Source: Ornithodoros turicata (Eukaryota; Arthropoda; Arachnida; Ixodida; Argasidae). From it: a stretch of DNA of 64,000 nucleotides. The notes below the pieces were generated by a model, which saw only the letters and a list, made by a program, of their open reading frames with translations, ran no database searches and had not been told where the DNA came from. Where the stretch lies: NCBI RefSeq assembly GCF_037126465.1, contig NC_088201.1:136862052-136926051 (forward strand), written 5' to 3'. Position 1 is the stretch's first letter. Each line of letters starts with the position of its first letter. Positions 10,495-21,390 of the stretch are shown one piece after another. Position numbers and translations under genes: made by a program.

Positions 10495-10887
10495 GGAAAC
10501 GCTGCTGTAGATGAAACTCTTGTCCTAAATACACTGATGCCATATCAGGATGATGTGATGATGGACAAATATTTTCACATTGATGCTGCTTGCTGTCAAA
10601 GAGGTATCGGACTTGTGAGACCACCATTTCTGCGACAAAAGCAGCAGTTTTCACTGACTGAGGCAAGAAACACTACAAATATTGCTGCAGCTCGCGTGCA
10701 TGTGGAGCGTGTTATTCAACGATTAAAGATATTTAAGGTACTCAAGGGGCCTGTGCCTTGGGAGCTACTTTCACAGATAGATAACATAACGCTGGTCGCA
10801 GCCGGACTTGTAAATCTTTCGTCTCCAGTTCTGAGTGACAACAGATTTGCACACTGGGAATTCTTATATGTATTGATTGTACTGGTT
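10495..10887 (+). pseudogene. DDE transposase, C-terminal part only
   Basis: The frame contains the end of a DDE_Tnp_4-type nuclease. DDVMMDKYFHI corresponds to the conserved DKGF-like block, followed by RPPFLRQKQQFS and then ARVHVERVIQRLK, whose E is the third catalytic residue. The early part of the nuclease, with its first acidic residue, is absent. A short unrelated G-rich stretch (10437-10490) separates this frame from the preceding exon, so there was an internal deletion or replacement. Expected product is none. The coding strand and position fit the ISL2EU transposase. Confidence 0.75.
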
Positions 10888-10935
10888 GTATCTTGCTTGT
10901 ACTGCTGTTTAGTGAAACCTGTCATCTGTATGTAG

Positions 10936-11363
10936 AGTGTATACAATTCGTCAGTATTCTGCAATACACAAAATAAACGTTACGAAAGAAGTTTTGTGTT
11001 CACTTCCTCAGTTGGAGTATGGAAAAGCATACCTAGAAGCACATAGCTTGTCATTGACATAGTCCAAAAGTGCTGCTAAATGCATCCTAGCATCACAAGG
11101 TACTGAAAGTTCACATGCATAGTATAGGGCTTGCCGTCAGGTGTCTATCAATGCGATAGTTAATTTTGCAGGGCTGCTCGAAACAAACAAACAAAACACA
11201 TGATGGACCCCTCTAACACCATGCATTCACACTTTCAGGAGATAGTGCTGCTAAGATAAATTTATTGGGAAAATATTGCACTACTTGTTATGACTTCACA
11301 TGACTCATTGCTATTTCAAATAAAACACATCCTAAATATCGCACTATTCACACAAGCAAGTTT
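10936..11363. other. Convergent 3' region between the two transposon genes
   Basis: The region lies between the transposase (plus) and YqaJ (minus) reading frames. An AATAAA-type word (ACAAAATAAACG near 10968-10979) follows the transposase and could serve as its poly(A) signal. Nothing else is recognised. Confidence 0.45.
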
Positions 11364-11366
11364 TTA

Positions 11367-12219
11367 AATGCTTTCACTTTGACCAGCAACAGGACATTTG
11401 ATTTCAAGCAGAATAGGAGTATCATCCATGACAATCCCATCTGGGCAACAACCCATCCATGGCAGAGCGGGATTCACGATGAGCCCAAGTTCCTGAGCAC
11501 GTGTGCCTGTCAGCTCTTCATACAGACGCCGAGCAGGAATTTCACATTCTTTGCCGTAGCGAGTTGCACTGTTGCCCTGAAAGGGTGCAGAGAAGTAGAG
11601 CCTTGCAATCTTCTTTTCCCAAGTTCTCTCTCCCTTCTCCTGAAATGTGTATAGTTCGTGGTACACGCTTCCCGTAATTCGAATGCTCCTTGCTCTGCGC
11701 CAGACATTACCAGACTGCGATTTTGTGACACGTGATAGTTCTGCTGCAGATGATGTACTTACAACAACATTATTTTCATAAAATTCACGCCCTGCCCTTT
11801 CTGCCTGTTCTAGCGAGTATTTATATATGGTGAAATGACCAACGTCATGAAACGCAACTGTGTGAAAAGCTGCTTTTTCAATAACACTGAAAACAAAGTC
11901 GCATGAGGAAATGTTCCTATAGAAGAGAATTTCAGCGTCGTCACTGTTGGTGTCGATGGTCCTCACACCAATAACTTCCTGTTCTCTCAGATTTCTGCGT
12001 CCTTTTACATGTAGTGATAGTGCACTGGATGGTGCTGCTTCTATGAAATCATGTCTTATGTCCTCAAGCTCTTCTTCGTCAAGCTGAACTGCTGCAGCCT
12101 GCTTGACATGGCACAGGTCTCTTACTCGTGTCGGTGTAATAATCTGAGCATGGGGCATCTTCCACCACTGTTGCTGTACATCTGTGCAGGAGAGCTCGTC
12201 AATGCTGTTCATGCCCATC
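11367..12219 (-). CDS. YqaJ-type nuclease exon of the ISL2EU element
   Basis: This is the second protein of the element, a lambda-exonuclease-like (YqaJ) nuclease thought to process DNA during transposition. The exon starts after a good acceptor, TCTTTGTACAG at 12230-12220, and reads about 280 codons. Visible landmarks are SCTDVQQQWWKMP (linker), SIRITGSVYHELY (core entry), TRYGKECEIPA (catalytic E), CCPDGIV (catalytic D) and LLEIKCP (E-x-K). The frame stops soon after the E-x-K motif, whereas family members continue with a further helix and strand region. A downstream exon is therefore missing or unseen. It begins in phase with the SWIM exon at 13793-13720. Confidence 0.8.
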
Positions 12220-13719
12220 CTGTACAAAGAAAAGAGTGTTAAGGCATCTTCAAGAAAACAAGGTGGTAAAATTGTAGAACACAAGCAACAGAGTGTAGGA
12301 GAGATGTGGTCGTAACTGTTCTTCTACGGTGTGATTCCTGCATTGGTTACAACCAGGAAAACTAAGAGCAGCCGCCGGCTCTAAAGCGAAACGTACCGCC
12401 TCGAAAATATTGTCGCCACCGGCGAGCCAGCTCGGAAGATCTCTGATTGGCTGCGCATTATATGTATAAATATTTGGATGCTCATTGGTCTCCAAGAACT
12501 GGCGTCAGTTTCCTTCGCGCTGATTGGGCGAGAGTCATTTGATTGAGGCGCGCGTATCCAAACGATCGGTCGAACGGAGGAGAAAGAAAAACGACGGAGG
12601 AGACATCGCGTCTGTCCGGCCACGCGTGTTCTCTCGGACTTCGGACTGCAACCGTTGTGCACGCAGACGCTAGGGGTAGTTTGAGGGTTTTGAATGCTTT
12701 AGATTTAGATTGTGGCGAACTGCTAATGTGAGAACGGAATGGCACATCCACCTGATCATCACAACAGCGGGAAGACGAACATGACATGGAATCCCTGCAC
12801 CTCCAAAGGACGCAGAAATCGTCAGAGAGGAAGTCTGCACTCTTTCCGACGTACTGCAGGTGAACGGTATGACACGTTTGATTACTTTTTTGTGACCAAA
12901 GGAAGTAATGCAGGTTTATCACGTTAAGTGTATTACGTACAACATTTACGAGTCACTCGGTACGTTAGCGGCGTTTCATTGTGCAGTGCATTGCCGTAAC
13001 TTGTACGTTTCTGATATGCCGCTAACCAAATAATGTGTGGTTATGCTAGTTGCTCCTCATGCACGTCGCAGCCGTTCATTCACTGTGATCTACGAACATT
13101 CGTGACAAATGCGCTTTGGTGTTCAAATACGAAATCAAGATCGATTGCCTATCATAGCAGTGATTTTCGTGCAGAGTTACGGATCATCAATAGATTTTTT
13201 TTTTTTTTAGTTCTCCCGCAGCCATCGGCAACGACGACGCACATAGCTCAGCATTGGCTTCTGAACTGCCCTTCGATGTCGAAGCACCTAAAGCTCCAGT
13301 GAAGCCTGTTACAAGACAAAAAAAGATATGTACTGTAGCTTTTTCGAGGCAGTTCCCGAGGACAAATAAACTTGATTTGTCATACACCATTGCTTTTTGA
13401 TTGTCTGCTTTGGGACAGCATGATCGTTGCTGTACAGCAATCGCCGAAGACAAACGGACGAGGCTGGGGGGTAGGGGGGACGAGAGGAGAGACGAAAAAC
13501 CAGACGAGAGAAGGGGGAGGAGGTTGAGAAAGGAGGTCGGTCTGCGCATGCGCACTGGGCCCCAGCTTTTTTCCCGCGCAGCAGCTCGGGGACGCTGTGA
13601 GTGGCTCCTAGAGATCACGTGGTTTAAGCGCCCGCCATTTTCCCTGGACCATTGCGTAAACGGGAGCTTCCGGCGGATGCTAAGAGTCTCAAGATAGCAA
13701 AGACCACAAATCAACTTAC

Positions 13720-13793
13720 TTGTGTATCCACAATAACGTTGCAATGACGTGCGTGCATTTTCCCCAAGCTCCACATTTGCACGAACACCTAGC
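13720..13793 (-). CDS. SWIM zinc-finger exon of the YqaJ protein
   Basis: A 74-base exon lies between the acceptor TTGTGCCACAG and the donor GTAAGT. It reads ARCSCKCGAWGKCTHVIATL and then LWIH. The C-x-C ... C-x-H pattern is a SWIM finger, and HVIATLLW is the helix that follows it. It ends in phase 2 and the YqaJ exon at 12219 begins with the one base needed, which makes AAG (K). YqaJ proteins of this transposon type normally have SWIM just upstream, so the joint is well supported. The 1.5-kb intron in between holds no feature I recognise apart from G/A-rich DNA near 13455-13540. Confidence 0.75.
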
Positions 13794-13975
13794 CTGTGGC
13801 ACAAGAAAGTTATGTATTGTTAACGAGAGGCACTGCAGAAAATGCAGGGATCAATCTTACCTCAACAACTAAAGCGCTGTTTACAGTGACTCTAATCTTG
13901 TGTGGTTGGCCTTTAAGGTTGTTAGTCTGAGGGACCAGGCTACTAAACACTGCGTTGTCATTTTCACGTTATACT

Positions 13976-13983
13976 GTATCATG

Positions 13984-14035
<52 letters not shown>

Positions 14036-14042
14036 TATATAC
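13976..14042. repeat. (TA)n microsatellite
   Basis: A long TA run directly precedes the CAGGGAGTCCCAGAAAACG end. Fold-back elements of this kind insert at TA. Confidence 0.85.
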
Positions 14043-14280
14043 AGGGAGTCCCAGAAAACGTGTCATTGAATTATAATAAAAAATGTACACCACCTAGAGT
14101 CATGATGTCAACGGCATTTGTTCGTACTGGTTTTTTGCCACCTCCTCATGTGAATGTCGTGTAACGTAAGCTTAATTATGTAAACTTTTGCGAGCTTAAG
14201 TCGGAAATTTGCTAAGTAAAGGTCACTTTTTTACCCCACCAATCTGAAGAGCGTGTCTAATTTACTCAAATTAATGATTA
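14041..14280 (+). mobile_element. Half copy of the CAGGGTGTCCCAGAAAACG fold-back element
   Basis: This closely matches the left arm at 8835-9070, from CAGGGAGTCCCAGAAAACG through CTCAAATTAATGA. The right arm is absent. The copy stops where the GTCGACGTTTCGAC hairpin repeat begins, so a second insertion or recombination removed the other half. Confidence 0.8.
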
Positions 14281-14400
14281 ACGGGGTCGACGTTTCGACA
14301 GTGGCACTGTCTTCGTGAAGACAGTGAAACGTCGACCCCGTTTCTCATTCAACTTTTAATTTCTGCCCATTAAATGAACTAGTGTTTCTAACTTCCCTAA
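14281..14400. repeat. Hairpin repeat of the GTCGACGTTTCGACAGTGGC family, copy 2
   Basis: GGGGTCGACGTTTC...GAAACGTCGACCCC forms a 60-bp imperfect palindrome. It is followed by TGCCCATTAAATGAACTAGTGTT, the inverse of a block at 150-175. The two copies in the window are in opposite orientation. Confidence 0.6.
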
Positions 14401-14475
14401 AATCTGTTGTCCGCGTCTTTTCCTTACACAACTGTAAAACTTCGTGGCCGTTTGACTTTTATCCTTCCCTCGACC

Positions 14476-14500
14476 TATATATATATATATATATATATTA
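14476..14500. repeat. (TA)n microsatellite
   Basis: A short TA run inside the ISL2EU element. Confidence 0.7.
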
Positions 14501-14993
14501 TATGATATTTTCCGGAACAGATTATGTGCCCAGCTTTTAAAACGGCTTCTCTTTCGACCATGCACCTACGTCTGTCAACGTAGTATGAATCCTGGCACCT
14601 TATCGCATATATAAGCGAAAATGGCACTTTTCGCAAGTTCACTGCTTACTGCGGCTTTCTGAGCGGCATCCACGGATTTACGGCTGAACATGAGCAACAT
14701 ACAACAACAACGCATCGACGAGTTTGCGGCAACTCTACAATCACCTCTCCGCCGCCATCTTGAGAGCAGCAAAGCGCCCCCTTTAGGCGTTGAAAGTTGC
14801 GGATTGACGGCAGCACGATAAGCAAGAGCAAAGCACTCACGGAAACCTGTGTCGCGAATTTAAGTTCTCGCGAATTACTCCTCAAACCAGCTTTGTTCGA
14901 AAACGCGAAAAACTTTTCCACGCCGAAAAAACGACATCTACAGTATATATAAACAATTCCCGTGACGATGTGTACTGATTGCGTTGTGAACAG

Positions 14994-15153
14994 CTAACAG
15001 TGGAAGGGGAGCTACGATTCGGGACCGCAATGTCTATACTTGAACAACAGCTGAGAGATGTTATGAACGAGACAGCAAAAACTGAGGGAACGGGGGGTAC
15101 TGTCTTTCGTGCATTGAGCGCCAGCCTGACACTGCCGAATCCTACTCAACGAG
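14994..15153 (+). CDS. Internal exon of an unrecognised host-like gene
   Basis: This frame opens after an acceptor (GTGAACAG, AG at 14992-14993). It reads 53 codons plus one base up to a donor, GAG/GTACGTG. The peptide starts LTVEGELRFG and continues with SILEQQLRDVMNETAKTE, an amphipathic helix-like stretch. It joins in phase with the exon at 15294. I do not recognise the protein family. The exon begins only 45 bases after the ISL2EU right end, so the transposon may lie in this gene's upstream intron. No further exon of this gene could be identified to the left. Confidence 0.5.
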
Positions 15154-15293
15154 GTACGTGCATTAATGATACATTAGTACAGTACTTCACTATGTAAGTT
15201 TATTTCCAGCGAGTCATCCCAAATGAAGTCGCGCTTCTTGCCCCCCCTCCCCCACATATTTACTACATGTTAACATAAGTTATCCTTTGGCAG

Positions 15294-15412
15294 TTGCCCA
15301 ATTACTGGTGCTTGTGCAGCGTCTTGTGCTTCCAAAAGATAATATTCCAAGGGGTCTTATGAATGGTACTCTGAAAATGATGCCGGCCAATATCAAAGGA
15401 AACCTGCCTTAG
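15294..15412 (+). CDS. Terminal exon of the same unrecognised gene
   Basis: After the acceptor ATCCTTTGGCAG the exon supplies the two bases that complete a valine codon. It reads AQLLVLVQRLVLPKDNIPRG and then ends 19 codons later at TAG 15410-15412. The frame has no internal stop across both exons, and splice phases agree. That favours a real gene over chance. The last residues are basic and short. No domain, signal or membrane segment is evident. Confidence 0.5.
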
Positions 15413-15556
15413 CTGTATAGATTCAGTCATAATTTTTCAGTGTCAGTCAGTTTAGTGAAAGTCTTAATTTTTTGTGTGCAGTTAAATCAAAAGTAGAGGT
15501 ATCCTACACGTGGTAATTAATATTCATCTACAGTGCACTGCATTACATTTCACTGA

Positions 15557-15562
15557 AATAAA
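15557..15562 (+). terminator. Poly(A) signal AATAAA
   Basis: AATAAA lies 145 bases after the stop codon of the two-exon gene on the same strand. It is the first such hexamer after the stop and fits a short 3' untranslated region. Confidence 0.5.
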
Positions 15563-16020
15563 AGTATATCAGCCTTTCACAATGTGAACTTGTGGTCCAT
15601 ATACACAGCATTATGCTAAACGCAAAACAGCTGGAAGAATGTGACTTCTGAAAGGGGAGGAGCATGGACAGGCTGTAACCTATGAATATAGAGCAGTACT
15701 GTAACCTCTATAGAGGTTTCCACGTTAAAAGTTACGCTGTGCCCATCTGTGTTAGATGGGTAAAATATTTCAATTTTCTTACCTTTACTGGCGGTTACTT
15801 CGCTCAGACTGTAAAGTTGCAGTGCATGTTACAGTGGGATTGCCACATATATTGACAGTTTCGAACAATGTGTGTCATCTGGGGGAAATTGTTGGAAGTA
15901 ATGACGTACTGAGTTGGGCATTTCACACGGTTCAATGTCCAGTCTTGCCGTGCTGCTTGGGCATTTGCTACAGATATAACGACACGGATACGTACCATTT
16001 TCTGCATTTTCAGTCAATAC
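15563..16020. other. No gene recognised
   Basis: Presumed downstream flank of the preceding gene. A frame of 181 codons (15756-16301) runs through it and into the next word array, but it has no domain. Confidence 0.4.
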
Positions 16021-16024
16021 GGGA

Positions 16025-16185
16025 TTTACAAGGGCAATATGAGGTCCATATTGCCGGCATTTTCCCCATATTGATTCAAAATATGCAATATGGGGCCCAT
16101 ATTCCCAAGTTTGAGCCAATATGGGGGAAATCCTGTCAAAACGGTCCCATACTGGACCCGTATCGCAAATGCCCAGTCAATATTC
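16025..16185. repeat. Word array: ATATTGG/CCAATAT (family A), copy 2
   Basis: The words CAATATG, CCATATTG and CCCCATATTG recur in both orientations about ten times, interrupted by G runs (ATGGGGCCCAT). The composition matches the clusters at 7623 and 60885. No clear terminal repeats. Confidence 0.55.
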
Positions 16186-17370
16186 TGTGCTACTTGAGTA
16201 TCCAGATTGTGTGTGGCCGTGTCAACGGAGAAGTCGTCGCTGCTCTGAACTTTCTGAGAATGACTTCTCAACACAGTGGTTTAAACAAAATAAATAAATA
16301 AATAAAAGAAAACAGCGGGTGTTGCGGGCGGAGGCATCCTGCTCCGCACACCAATTACGGATTTTGTTTGGCCCGCAACATCACGAATTTTGATGTGATG
16401 TTGTGTGGCCATGTGTCATTAACGTTGTGGGCGTCCCAGATATCCGGCGGCGGGTCTCTGTAGAATGTGCGGTGCGAGCTTTCTCTTCGAAGATGCTTCT
16501 GGTCAAACAACCATGGCAACACGCAGAGCCCCTGATGTTGTTCCCTCTATAACCGTGTGGGAACCACAACAAACAGAAATGAGGACAAGCGACCAAACAA
16601 GTGGAAAGACAGCGCGGACTTGTGGCAACCTCCCTCCTGGGAGAGTGGTTTTACAGTTCGGGACCAATGATGAGCACTAATTTCTTAGATTTTCTTCCCG
16701 AATCCCTCCACGGCTCACCGCCCGACCAGTCTTACACTCCTGTCTCATCCCCCAGCCCAAACAAAACATACACAGTTCCTACACCTTTCCTGTACTAAGA
16801 AAGCCTGTTTGTGAACCCTGCTGAAACTGTTTGCGTCCTGAAGTCTTACTCGAAAGATACAAGCTGTATGCAGCTGGATCAGCAGTAGTGGTGGGTATGA
16901 CCCAGACATGAGACGCCAAATTGCGTACAGGATGATCTGGTTTACTTGCAGACGAGAGAGCTGGAACCCGGCGTTCGGCAAGGCGCTGAACTGCTTGCCT
17001 ATGTCGCTAACGATAATGAACTTCCTGCTGGCGTTGCATATTCCTCCATCCCAGGTAAGACCTTGAAGGAAAGAAGAAAATGAATTATTTTATAAAGAAG
17101 ATATGTACTTAAAGACCCCATGCTGCTATTACAAAGCCATGTGTCGTTACAAAAACAAGCAACAAAAAGAGAGAATACTTTCTGTTATGCGCACCTTGTG
17201 GATAATAATCCCAGTGTCCGTCGGTGCGCACTCTGTATACTTTCCGCCTGCGATATGCAGAACGTAATAATTTCAAAGTTGCTGACGAGGCGCTGAGCAT
17301 ACACTTTTCACAGTCGCAATAAAGTGAGGAGTGCTCGTTAGTGCCAGAAAACGTACTCATATCAGTGCTA
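16186..17370. other. No gene recognised; one short inverted repeat
   Basis: GTGTTGCGGGC near 16319 and GCCCGCAACAT near 16371 are inverted. Open frames at 16465-16680 and 17109-17393 lack recognisable domains. Confidence 0.35.
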
Positions 17371-17374
17371 CACA

Positions 17375-18010
17375 AGTATGGAATGAAGCCCACAAGCCGC
17401 AGTTTTTTCTAAGCAGTAGTAGCCAATTCTAACCCAACACAATCCAGTTCTAATTAAACACTAACTAATTCTGAGCCACCTGATTGGTCGCCCGTAGCTT
17501 CACCCCTTTATGCTAATGAGCTGTGCCCCTTTATGCTAATGAGCTGATTCGACTCCGCCACTTCACGCTGATTTGTCCATTCTAAGCCTATTGATAGATG
17601 ACTGGCTCCGCCGCTTTATGCTAATTACCTTGCTTGGCTTCGTTCCTTCAGACTGATTGGTCCGTTCTAAGCCCGCTAATTGGTTGGCAGCCGGCTCAGC
17701 TCCACTGATTGGCCTCACTTCACGCTGATTCGTTAGTCGTAGCTCCACCCAGCACGCCGACTGGTCCATTTTAAACCTACCGATCGCCGATTGCTTGGCT
17801 CAGTCCACTTCACGCTGATTGGATCCTTCTAAGCCAGCTGATTGGCTCCAACCTACAATATCTTGTTATTCCTATGCCGGCTAGACATAGCTTCACCCCC
17901 TCTCCAGAATTTCCAGGTAGGATAGCTGTCAAATGACACACGCGGCAGCGGCTCTACTGTAGCTGTAACTTAGTTGGCTCATGCCCAAATTTGCCTGGTT
18001 AGGCAGAGTG
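17375..18010 (-). repeat. Inverted terminal array of the Maverick element, left end (candidate)
   Basis: The stretch begins GTATGGAATGAAGC and CCGCAGTTTTTTCTAAG. It then carries about ten degenerate units holding TGATTGG, CCGCC, CTTCACGCTGATT and TTTATGCTAATT. It ends with GGCAGCGGCTC and CCAGATGG words. The same landmarks occur in reverse order and opposite orientation at 42945-43425, and again in a second array at 41000-41720. Long terminal inverted repeats with tandem arrays are usual for Mavericks. No 6-bp target duplication could be matched, so the pairing is an inference. Confidence 0.55.
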
Positions 18011-18482
18011 CCCCCAGATGGTGCAGCTGAGGTGCATCGGTTCCGCATGGTTCCACTTCGACGCGTCACTTGAAGAGTTATGTGTTGTTAGCCGATATCT
18101 CTAGGTGACGAAGCAGTGTGTATCAAGTCTATGTCCATTCGTTGCGGAGAAAAAAATAAGCGCGAAGCCAGGTGGAATTCGCTTTTAGCGCACTTTTCGT
18201 TTATCCGAACTTTGGCTGCCCCTGGTGGAGGCGCAATGCCCGGAAGAAACTTTTGTGATTTTTTTCGCTGTTGCCCACATAAAGGACAGCGTACAGAGAT
18301 CTACGAAAATGTGCCGCGAAACCCCATCATTATGTAACAAAAAAAAAAAGGAGGTACACTTGGCCGGCAGTTCAATTTACTGTTGTATTCAAGGCCCTTC
18401 TGCTTTGCGACTATTGGACGGTTTATGATGAGCGACATTTTGCGCGCCGTGAAATGTGGTTTCCGGTGATATAAGTTTGATA
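18011..18482. other. No gene recognised
   Basis: Open frames at 18116-18337 and 18225-18428 overlap one another and have no domain. If the Maverick boundaries are right, this would be internal element DNA that has decayed. Confidence 0.35.
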
Positions 18483-19088
18483 TACAGGGTGTCCTTGCTA
18501 AATGCGAATATATTTATATATAACACGGCGAAACACTTGTCATCTGGTGCTGTCGCATCGTTCCATGAGTATCTGTTTCTCTGCGTGCAGCCATAGAAGC
18601 CATCTTAATCTGTAATTTTGAGTTTCAAACACGTCTAGTGTCATGTTTCTGTAATGGCTTTTTTTCCCTCATCTTAAAAATATATATATATATATCACTT
18701 TTTCCGAGATGAAATGAGTTGCATTGTAGCATAGACTGAAGGGCACTCCTTAGGAAGACATTAGCAATTGTCTCCTCAGGCAATGTCTTAATTAACTTTA
18801 ATTAACTTTTTAATCATAAAAGCTACGAAGTTCTCGCAATCAGCACATCTGATCCCTTTGGTCACCCGATACCGGAGCCGTTTTCACAACAAACATCCGT
18901 TCGATTGGTGGCCCGCAAAAAAAATTCGTGAAGGAACACCATTTTTAATTTATTTCATTCATTGAGCATCTTCGGAGACGCGTCTTTCCTTCACCCCCAA
19001 TGTGAGAGGGTGAAAGAGCACACTATCGCCTCTTGCGTCCTGGAAAAATATTAAAAGAAAGCAGAAAATGCAACCCAGGAGAAGGGCA
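18483..19088 (+). mobile_element. Half of a second TA-flanked fold-back element (CAGGGTGTCCTTGC ends)
   Basis: TA at 18483 is followed by CAGGGTGTCCTTGCTAAATGCG. The body shares blocks with the element at 43688-44251, in inverse orientation for the outer part (CATTTA..GTTCGCATTTA, AGGAAGACATTAGCAA). The inner block CTTCGGAGACGCGTCT and GTGAGAGGGTGAAAGAGCA occurs in both. The copy ends where a LINE 3' tail starts, so the LINE may have inserted into it. Confidence 0.65.
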
Positions 19089-21390
19089 GTTTATTTATTT
19101 ATTTACCCTAAGGGCTTAGAGAAGAGGGGAGGGGCATAGGTTACAGTGTAAAGTAGCTATGACATAAATATTCATTAACAGTGCAGTTGTAAGTGAAAAT
19201 TATACAAGCCTACAAACAACATGTATAAGTGAGTTGGTATTATCAGCATGTTAATATATATGGATGTATACAACAGTATGACCATGACATTAATTAACAA
19301 CGACGTGAATGATTATTGCAAGTGAAGGTGATCATATACGGCCTTTTTGAAGTTAGAGCTATCTGAGATCGAGGTTACCGTGGAGGCCGTTCCATTCTTG
19401 GGAAGTCTTAGGCAAGAAGGAGTCAAAACATAATTGGGAACGACAAAATGGAACTTGCACCTCCTGCCTATGGTCAAGTCGAGACGAGATGCAAGATGGG
19501 CGCGATAATAAAGAAGGATGCAGTACTTGATTATGGTAGTAAATTTTATGAAACAAAGTGAGCCGTGCTGCCTTGCGGCGCAGTGATAAAGCAGTAAGTT
19601 AAGGGCCGATTTCATAGATGTTACGCTTGCTGTACGATTATAATTACCTAAAATGAAGCGAGCGGCGCGGTTCTGATACTTTCAAGGTTCTGATTGGTGT
19701 CCCCGGTCCCATATAGAAGCTGCGTACTCAAGCTTAGGTATTACAAGTGTTCGGTATAGCGTGAGTTTGAGATTAACTGGCGAAAGACCAAAGTTACGCC
19801 TGATGTAACCTAGGGTGCGTGTAGCAGTGTTAGAGATGTACTCGATGTGTGGGCGCCAGGAAAGGTTAGAGGAGATGTGAACGCCAAGGTATTTGTACAC
19901 TGGAACTGTTTCAAGCTCCGTATTGCCCATCAGATAGCAAGTGTACCGTTATTGCGTGATATCCTCATGTGTTTGCATTTAGTTATATTTACCTCCAAGC
20001 GCTAAGTTGAGCACCAGGTTAACAATGAGTGCAGATCTGACTGAAGGGCGTTAATGTCGGATGCATTGGTTATTTCGCGGTAAATTACACATTCATTAGC
20101 ATATAAACGAACATTACAGGAGAGAGTGCTAGGAAGATCGTTAATATAGATTAGGAAAAGTAAAGGCCAAGGAACAGATCCCTGTGGAACACCCGACAAA
20201 ACAGACGCGGTGCGTGACCCGACGCTGTTAGCTATGACAAACTGATAGCGATTAGATAAGAACGATTCGATCCAAGCGAAAACATTTTTATCAATATGGA
20301 GCATATGTTTATTTTGTGTAGTAAAAGAGTGTGATCGACCTTATCAAATGCTTTAGATAAGTCGATAATTATGCAGTTAGTTCCGGTACCGTGATCAAGA
20401 GACACCTGAAGGTCATTTATAAAGGAGACAAGTTGAGTATCGCACGAAAAGTGCTTTCGGAATCCATGTTAACTATTGTGAAAGAACGAATGAAATTCAA
20501 GATATTGGATAACATGTGAATAAATGATATGTTCCATTATTTTACATGAAATGCTAGTCAATGAAATGGGACGGTAGTCATGACGGTTACGCTTGTCGCC
20601 TGACTTAAATAATGGAACAACCTTCCCAACTTTCCAGTCCTCAGGAATGCACACAGTGTTCAATGACTGCATAAAGATACGGGGAAGTAATAACGAAGAG
20701 TACGTAGCTGGGGGGCGGGGGGGGGGGGACGTTTGAGGAATTTGGAGTTGATGTTGTCATGCCCAGCACTAGATGAAAGTTTAAGATTGTCGATGATCTT
20801 TTTGACGCCGAAATGGTCAATGGTGATGGGATCCATCGCAGAATAGTAGTGGGGTATTAGTCCGGGCAATGTACTGGATGAAGTGGGGGAAATGGTTTTA
20901 AAAATACAGCATTTATAACATCGGCACACACAGCTACTGGAATAACGTCATCATCCGCAGTACATAACGAAATTGCAGTGTCGTGCTTGGGTTTGACAGT
21001 ATTCCAAAACTGTTCTGAATTTCCTTTTAGCATGTCAGGTAGGTTGTTATTAAAGGGTGTGTTAAAGGTATTCTTTACATGACTCAAGGCTGATTTGTAC
21101 ACTTCTGACGCACTACGAAAGGCCTTACAGAGACTCTGACCAGAAGTTCGACAAATATTTCGTTTGCATCTATTACGAAGGTATAATATGCCTCCAAGCC
21201 ACACGCGAAATATTTTGGCTGTGCGCGGCGGCAAAGTTTGCCAAACGGGGAGATGAAAACCGGCTTCGCTTTTCCTCCTTAACTTGCGCAATCGGCGCCG
21301 AAATCTAGCCTCTTTGTAGTGGACATCCTCCAATTTCCGTGTGCGTGACGAAAGCACGAGGTCCATGTTTCATTGGAATAGGTCCATCAT
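19089..21390 (-). mobile_element. CR1/Jockey-type LINE, 5'-truncated, reverse transcriptase broken
   Basis: Minus-strand frames in order from high to low coordinates give an upstream linker (21366-20857), then RT blocks. These are VCIPEDWKVGKVVPLFKSGD and RPISLTSISCKIMEH (20672-20469), IDLSKAFDKVDH (about 20350), SGVPQGSVPWPLLFLIYIND and LYANECVIY (20304-20002), PVYKYLGVHISSNLSW and LVIPKLEYAASIWD (19930-19682), and the C-terminal domain (19615-19313). The 3' end is a TAAA repeat near 19091. The catalytic YADD motif has become YANE, and at least three frameshifts are present. No endonuclease is visible. The RT type is CR1/L2/Jockey-like by motif style. The precise clade is not certain. Confidence 0.8.
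20002..20304 (-). pseudogene. LINE reverse transcriptase core with mutated YADD
   Basis: This is the palm segment of the LINE at 19089-21390. PQGSVPWPLLFLIYINDLPS holds the G-x-PQGS block. The active-site box reads YANE instead of YADD, changing both aspartates that bind metal. The frame also lacks its continuation beyond TWCST without a shift. The enzyme cannot be active as read. Confidence 0.8.

Larger units (their letters stand above)
9670..14950. mobile_element. ISL2EU (IS4EU)-type DNA transposon
   Basis: The ends ATATACTGTAGA (left) and TCTACAGTATAT (right) are inverted copies. The adjacent DNA on both sides carries CGCGTTTT and GCGAATTTAAGTTC words. Inside are two convergent genes, a THAP/DDE transposase on plus and a SWIM-YqaJ nuclease on minus. 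This pair defines ISL2EU elements as I know them. Later insertions include a half fold-back element at 14041-14275, a (TA)n tract at about 13985-14030 and the hairpin repeat at 14281-14400. The transposase has lost its middle, so this copy is defective. Confidence 0.75.

Noticed and set aside
13187..13804. 205-codon minus-strand open frame across the SWIM exon
   Set aside because: The real coding frame of the SWIM finger is a different one, bounded by an acceptor and a donor. The long frame shows only low-complexity sequence and intron DNA.
17375..17385. Target-site duplication of the Maverick
   Set aside because: Six bases beside the left end (ACACAA/CACAAG) do not match those beside the right end (CGTTAT), so no duplication is claimed.
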